This document shows positions 60,826-64,000 of a stretch of 64,000 nucleotides of DNA, one piece after another (the stretch's first letter is position 1; every line of letters starts with the position of its first letter). The notes beneath the pieces were generated by a model. That model searched no databases and had not been told where the DNA came from. It saw nothing but the letters and a program-made list of their open reading frames with translations. The stretch is from CAWCHZ01 sp963795555 (GTDB taxonomy: Bacteria; Actinomycetota; Thermoleophilia; Solirubrobacterales; Solirubrobacteraceae): NCBI GenBank assembly GCA_963795555.1, contig CAWCHZ010000002.1:2108001-2172000 (forward strand), given 5' to 3'. The position numbers and the translations under genes are program-made.

Positions 60826-62072
60826 CGCAGCGCCGCCCGGTAGGCGGCGACGGTCTCCACTCCGCAGCGAGCCCAGGTGAATTGAGCCGCCGTCTGGGCG
60901 GCCTCGCGCCCGATCACTCGTCGCCAGTCGGCGTCATCCAGCATGAAGGCAATCTCCGCGGCCAGTTCCTCGATGTCTCCCGGAGCCACCACCCGCAGCC
61001 CGCCGCCGACGCGCATGATCTCCTCCGGACCGGGCTCGTCGCGCGCCCCGATCGCCGGGATGCCGCCGGCCATCGCCTCCACGTAGGCGACGCCGAAGGC
61101 CTCGTCGACGGAGGGCATCACGAAGATCGTGGCGCCGCGCGCCAGCGCGACCGCCTCGGCGTGCGGCCTCTGCCCAACCAGCTCGACGCGATCGGCAAGC
61201 CCGAGGTCGTGCGCGAGGCGCTCGAGCGCCTCGCGCTCGGGTCCATCGCCGACGATCAGATAGCGCAGCTCGGGGTGGCGGTCGCGCAGCAGCCATAGGG
61301 CCCGGATCACGTCGGCGTGGCGCTTGCGGGCGACGAGGTGGCCGACGGTCACGATCGTCGGCCTGGCGCACGGGGTCGGCGCGGGCGTCTCGACGTCCGC
61401 GCCGAGGTGCACGACGCGCGTGGCGCGGGCGCCGATCTCGCGGCAGCGCCGCTCGATGCCCTGCGAGTTGGCCAGCACGAGCTGAGCGTGAGCGAACGTG
61501 CGCCGTACGGCCTCACGCCCGGCCGCGCTGCGCTGCGCTGTGTAGAACAGATCGCCGCCGTGCTCGGAGACGACCAGTGGCTGGGCGATCCGCGCGCGGC
61601 GGACGGCGTCGCCGGCTGGCACCGCGTAGTGGGCGTGGACGAGCTCGAAGGCAAACGTCCTGCGCAGCCGCGCCAGCGCGACCGCCAGCGGGCCCGCCGC
61701 CCAGGCGCCCCAGCGGCCGTAGCTGCTCGGTCGCGGCGGCGCGAGGAAGCGCACGTAGCGGACGTCGAGGCCGTCGAGGTTGGCGTGGGAGGGCTGGGAG
61801 AGCAGGCTTGTGGTCGCGCGACGGACCTCGGCCAGGCCGGCGGAGAACGCCGCGCGCGGCGGCACGGGCCGGTGCAGGACGAGGACCGTGACGTCGGCGC
61901 CGGCGGCCCGGGCGGCGAGCGCCTGGCGGTGCGCCCAGATCCCCGGCACGGGATCGGCGGCCCGCGGGTAGAACTCGGCGACCACGACGACCCTGGGGCC
62001 GCGGGCGGGACCTTCCCTGGGCCCCGACGCTCGCGTCGCGCCGTCAGGCGCGCGCGTCCGCGGACGGCGCAT
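60822..62072 (-). CDS. GT4-family glycosyltransferase
   Basis: 416 residues. GT-B fold: VVVVAEFYPRAADPVPGIWA at the acceptor side, HAHYAVPAGDA, EHGGDLFYTA, donor-domain VGHLVARKRHADVIRALW, IVGDGPEREALERLA and FVMPSVDEAFGVAYVEAMAG (EX7E). Acts on lipid-linked glycan in the cytosol. A basic leader of about 25 residues precedes the fold. Start ATG 62072 shares one base with the upstream stop (TGATG). Confidence 0.87.
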   Translation of the reverse strand: MRRPRTRAPDGATRASGPREGPARGPRVVVVAEFYPRAADPVPGIWAHRQALAARAAGADVTVLVLHRPVPPRAAFSAGLAEVRRATTSLLSQPSHANLDGLDVRYVRFLAPPRPSSYGRWGAWAAGPLAVALARLRRTFAFELVHAHYAVPAGDAVRRARIAQPLVVSEHGGDLFYTAQRSAAGREAVRRTFAHAQLVLANSQGIERRCREIGARATRVVHLGADVETPAPTPCARPTIVTVGHLVARKRHADVIRALWLLRDRHPELRYLIVGDGPEREALERLAHDLGLADRVELVGQRPHAEAVALARGATIFVMPSVDEAFGVAYVEAMAGGIPAIGARDEPGPEEIMRVGGGLRVVAPGDIEELAAEIAFMLDDADWRRVIGREAAQTAAQFTWARCGVETVAAYRAALR

Positions 62073-63844
62073 CAGCGCGCGCCGCCACGCGTCATCGCAT
62101 TGGGTTGCCCGCGCAACCTGCGATGCACGGCCAGTGTCCGCTGCGAGGCGTTGCGGTCGAGGTACGGGCGCTCGGCGAGGAACGCACGTCCCTCGGCCTC
62201 CGCCTCGTCCGCCGCGTAGCCCGCGGCGACCGGCGCCATTCGATGTCCGATCGGCAGCGCGTCCACGATCCCCAGCCGCCAGCCGTGCTGCTGGGCGAGC
62301 GCCGCCCAATGGGCATCCAGCCCCCAGCCCATCCGCAGATCCGGGAACGGCAGCAGCGTCGCGAACGTGTCGGCGCGCAGCAGCGTCACCGGGCCGATCT
62401 CGACGAACGCCGTCTCGCGCACGAGGCTGCCGGGACGGCGTCGCGTCAGCGGCCAGGCGGCGTGCGAGTCGAAGCGGTGCGCGGGCTGGGCGAGCGCCAA
62501 ATCGAAGCGCTCGGCGAGGTGGATCAGGCCGTCGAGGAAGCCCTGGGGAAGCTCGACGTCGTCATCGACGATCAGCAGCCAATCGGGGGCCGCGTTGACC
62601 TGCTGCGCGAGCGCGGCGTTGAGCCGCTCGAACTTGCCGACGCCCGGCAGCGCGCGAATGATCGCGACCCGGATGTCGTGCCGCGAACGCTCCAGCTCCC
62701 GCCGCGCGGCGGCCATCGTGGCGGCGTGGTCGAGGCGCTCGATGCCGAGCACGAGCAAGCGGCGCCGTGGCGGGGCAGTGGCGGCCGCCCGCGCCAGCCG
62801 ACGGCGCTGGCCGCTGGCGATCGCGAGCGCATCGGCAATGAGATCGCGCATCCGGGCGGAGGCGACTGCCCGGCGTCCGCTGATCGTGCCGCGCGTTCCA
62901 GAGAGGAAGTCGGCGGCGGTGTGCGTGCCGGCACGTGCATGTCCGGACGGCTGGGCGGCTCGGTGCGCCGCGGCCGCCGCTGGTGCATCCGGCGCCGGGC
63001 GGGGTGCGAGCGCCTCCAACAGGCGGCCCGCCGCCGCGGCCGTCATCACGACGCCGTTGGCGCAACGCCAGCGTGCCATGTGCCAGACACAACCAACGAG
63101 CGTGCGCAGCTCGCCGCGCAGCGGCGGCGCATCGCCCTTGCGCCGCGCGAAGCGCCGGCTGTTGCGCCCGCGCCGGTAGGCGGCGGCGCAGAGCGCGCCC
63201 AGGCGGGCATCGGCGCCGGCACGTCGGTGGGCCAGCCCGGCGGCCGCGATGTAGCGGATCCGCCCACCCGCGGCGCGGTGGCGGCGCTGCCACTCCTCCT
63301 CGTCACCGTAGATCTCATACGAGGCGTCGAACGGGCCGACACGCTCCAGCGCCGCGCGGCGGATCGCCATGTTCGCGCTCCAGACGAACGGCGCGTCGCG
63401 ATCGGCACGCCCCAGGTCGAGCGAGGTGATCGGCAGCGGCTCGCGCCCACAGTCGTGCCAGCGACGGCTGTCCGAGCGCTCCAAGCGCGGAGTGATCGGG
63501 CCGCCGAAGACGTCGACATCCGGGTGCGCGGCGGCTGCGTCCAGCAGGGTGGCGAGCCAGCCCGTTGGCACCTGCACGTCGTCGTCGACGAGGACGACGA
63601 GTGGGGCATCGCTGGCGGAGATGCCGCTGTTGCGTGCGGCGTTGGGTCCGAGCGGGGTGGGATGTGGCAGGTAGCGCGCGCCGTGGCGCTCGACGACCGC
63701 ACGGGTGGCGGCATTGGCGCCGTCATCGACCACGATCACCTCCGCACCGGCGGTCTGCGCCTGCGGCGCGATCGACTCGAGCGTCGTGTCGAGATAGTCG
63801 GGCCGGCTGCGCGTGGGGATGACGATCGTGGCGACGGTTGTCAC
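62072..63844 (-). CDS. Double GT2-family glycosyltransferase
   Basis: 590 residues with two GT-A domains. The first (residues 1-280): TIVIPTRSRPDYLDTTLESI, VVDDGANAAT, the metal motif VDDDVQVPTGWLA and a basic region RRFARRKGD. The second (about 365-590): LVLGIERLDHAATMAAARRE, LLIVDDDVELPQGFLDGLI and MGWGLDAHWAALA. A Ala/Pro-rich linker joins them. Two DDD metal motifs suggest two active transferases. First gene of the five-gene minus-strand operon; start GTG 63844. Confidence 0.85.
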   Translation of the reverse strand: MTTVATIVIPTRSRPDYLDTTLESIAPQAQTAGAEVIVVDDGANAATRAVVERHGARYLPHPTPLGPNAARNSGISASDAPLVVLVDDDVQVPTGWLATLLDAAAAHPDVDVFGGPITPRLERSDSRRWHDCGREPLPITSLDLGRADRDAPFVWSANMAIRRAALERVGPFDASYEIYGDEEEWQRRHRAAGGRIRYIAAAGLAHRRAGADARLGALCAAAYRRGRNSRRFARRKGDAPPLRGELRTLVGCVWHMARWRCANGVVMTAAAAGRLLEALAPRPAPDAPAAAAAHRAAQPSGHARAGTHTAADFLSGTRGTISGRRAVASARMRDLIADALAIASGQRRRLARAAATAPPRRRLLVLGIERLDHAATMAAARRELERSRHDIRVAIIRALPGVGKFERLNAALAQQVNAAPDWLLIVDDDVELPQGFLDGLIHLAERFDLALAQPAHRFDSHAAWPLTRRRPGSLVRETAFVEIGPVTLLRADTFATLLPFPDLRMGWGLDAHWAALAQQHGWRLGIVDALPIGHRMAPVAAGYAADEAEAEGRAFLAERPYLDRNASQRTLAVHRRLRGQPNAMTRGGAR

Positions 63845-64000
63845 GGGCGCAGCGGACGGTACACCGCGCGGGCGCCGAGCCGGGCGGGGGCGCGGAGACG
63901 GGCGGGGGCGCGGAGACGGCGTGGCAGGCGCGCCCGGTCTGACGCGATATCGTTCGCACGGCTGCCTAGCTGGCTTGTGATAAGTGCGTTCCCGCGATGA
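63845..64000. other. Window end: upstream of glycosyltransferase operon
   Basis: Contains two tandem copies of a 19-bp GC-rich unit (gggcgggggcgcggagacg, about 63880-63918) and presumably the promoter of the operon, not clearly seen. No gene. Confidence 0.5.

Overview
The window reads as chromosomal DNA of a very GC-rich, Gram-positive-type actinobacterium, most likely in the class Thermoleophilia (Solirubrobacterales or relatives). The pointers are: a glucosyl-3-phosphoglycerate synthase, a mycobacterial-type long-chain/propionyl-CoA carboxylase set with an epsilon-like subunit, a DtxR-type regulator, split LigD-like NHEJ proteins, a MoaD-MoaE fusion, and secreted proteins with the 'VNPNG' Fn3-like module common in that class. 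The taxonomic call is inference from gene content; no rRNA is present. One tRNA (Phe, GAA) is present. Genes are packed tightly, with many ATGA/GTGA/TGATG stop-start overlaps.

Layout. 1-6.6 kb: peptide ABC transporter (permease, permease-ATPase fusion, ATPase), an M20 peptidase and threonine ammonia-lyase, all translationally overlapping: a peptide uptake and amino-acid breakdown operon. 6.7-12.3 kb: a three-gene NAD-linked molybdenum formate dehydrogenase operon divergent from its LysR regulator, with a T-N11-A operator between them. 12.3-20.1 kb: a looser, less GC-rich accessory island holding a secreted glycosidase-like protein, two small exported/membrane proteins of unknown role, relics of an Xre/RES-type toxin-antitoxin pair, an FRG-domain protein and a complete DarTG DNA ADP-ribosylation toxin-antitoxin system. 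It ends at the 3' side of tRNA-Phe, the usual place for integrated elements. 20.3-32 kb: MrfA/YprA-type helicase, glucosylglycerate synthesis pair, gpsA, glycerate kinase, LigD polymerase and a separate ATP-dependent ligase, a DtxR-family regulator, a Ca2+/cation exchanger and an aminotransferase. 32-38 kb: sucCD, hydrolases and the biotinylated carboxylase alpha subunit. 37.8-43.3 kb: assimilatory sulfur genes (rhodanese, sulfite reductase, cysD, a TSUP exporter, cysH). 43.3-50.7 kb: carboxylase epsilon-like and beta subunits, an ornithine-cyclodeaminase-family enzyme, a MerR-DUF433/PIN-like toxin-antitoxin pair, an acyl-CoA mutase large subunit and MoaD-MoaE. 50.8-63.8 kb: an exopolysaccharide/cell-surface glycan locus (UDP-sugar decarboxylase, phosphoglycosyltransferase, methyltransferase, GT39, O-antigen-ligase-like protein, several glycosyltransferases) interrupted by pyrF.

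Links between parts: the MoaD-MoaE fusion makes the molybdopterin that formate dehydrogenase needs; the carboxylase subunits and the mutase form a propionyl-CoA to succinyl-CoA route that meets sucCD; cysD, cysH and sulfite reductase cover sulfate to sulfide apart from a missing cysN. Two features cut across the window: an accessory island rich in conflict systems next to tRNA-Phe, and at least nine short tandem duplications (18-33 bp, always a multiple of three inside genes) that sit at the ends of coding regions.
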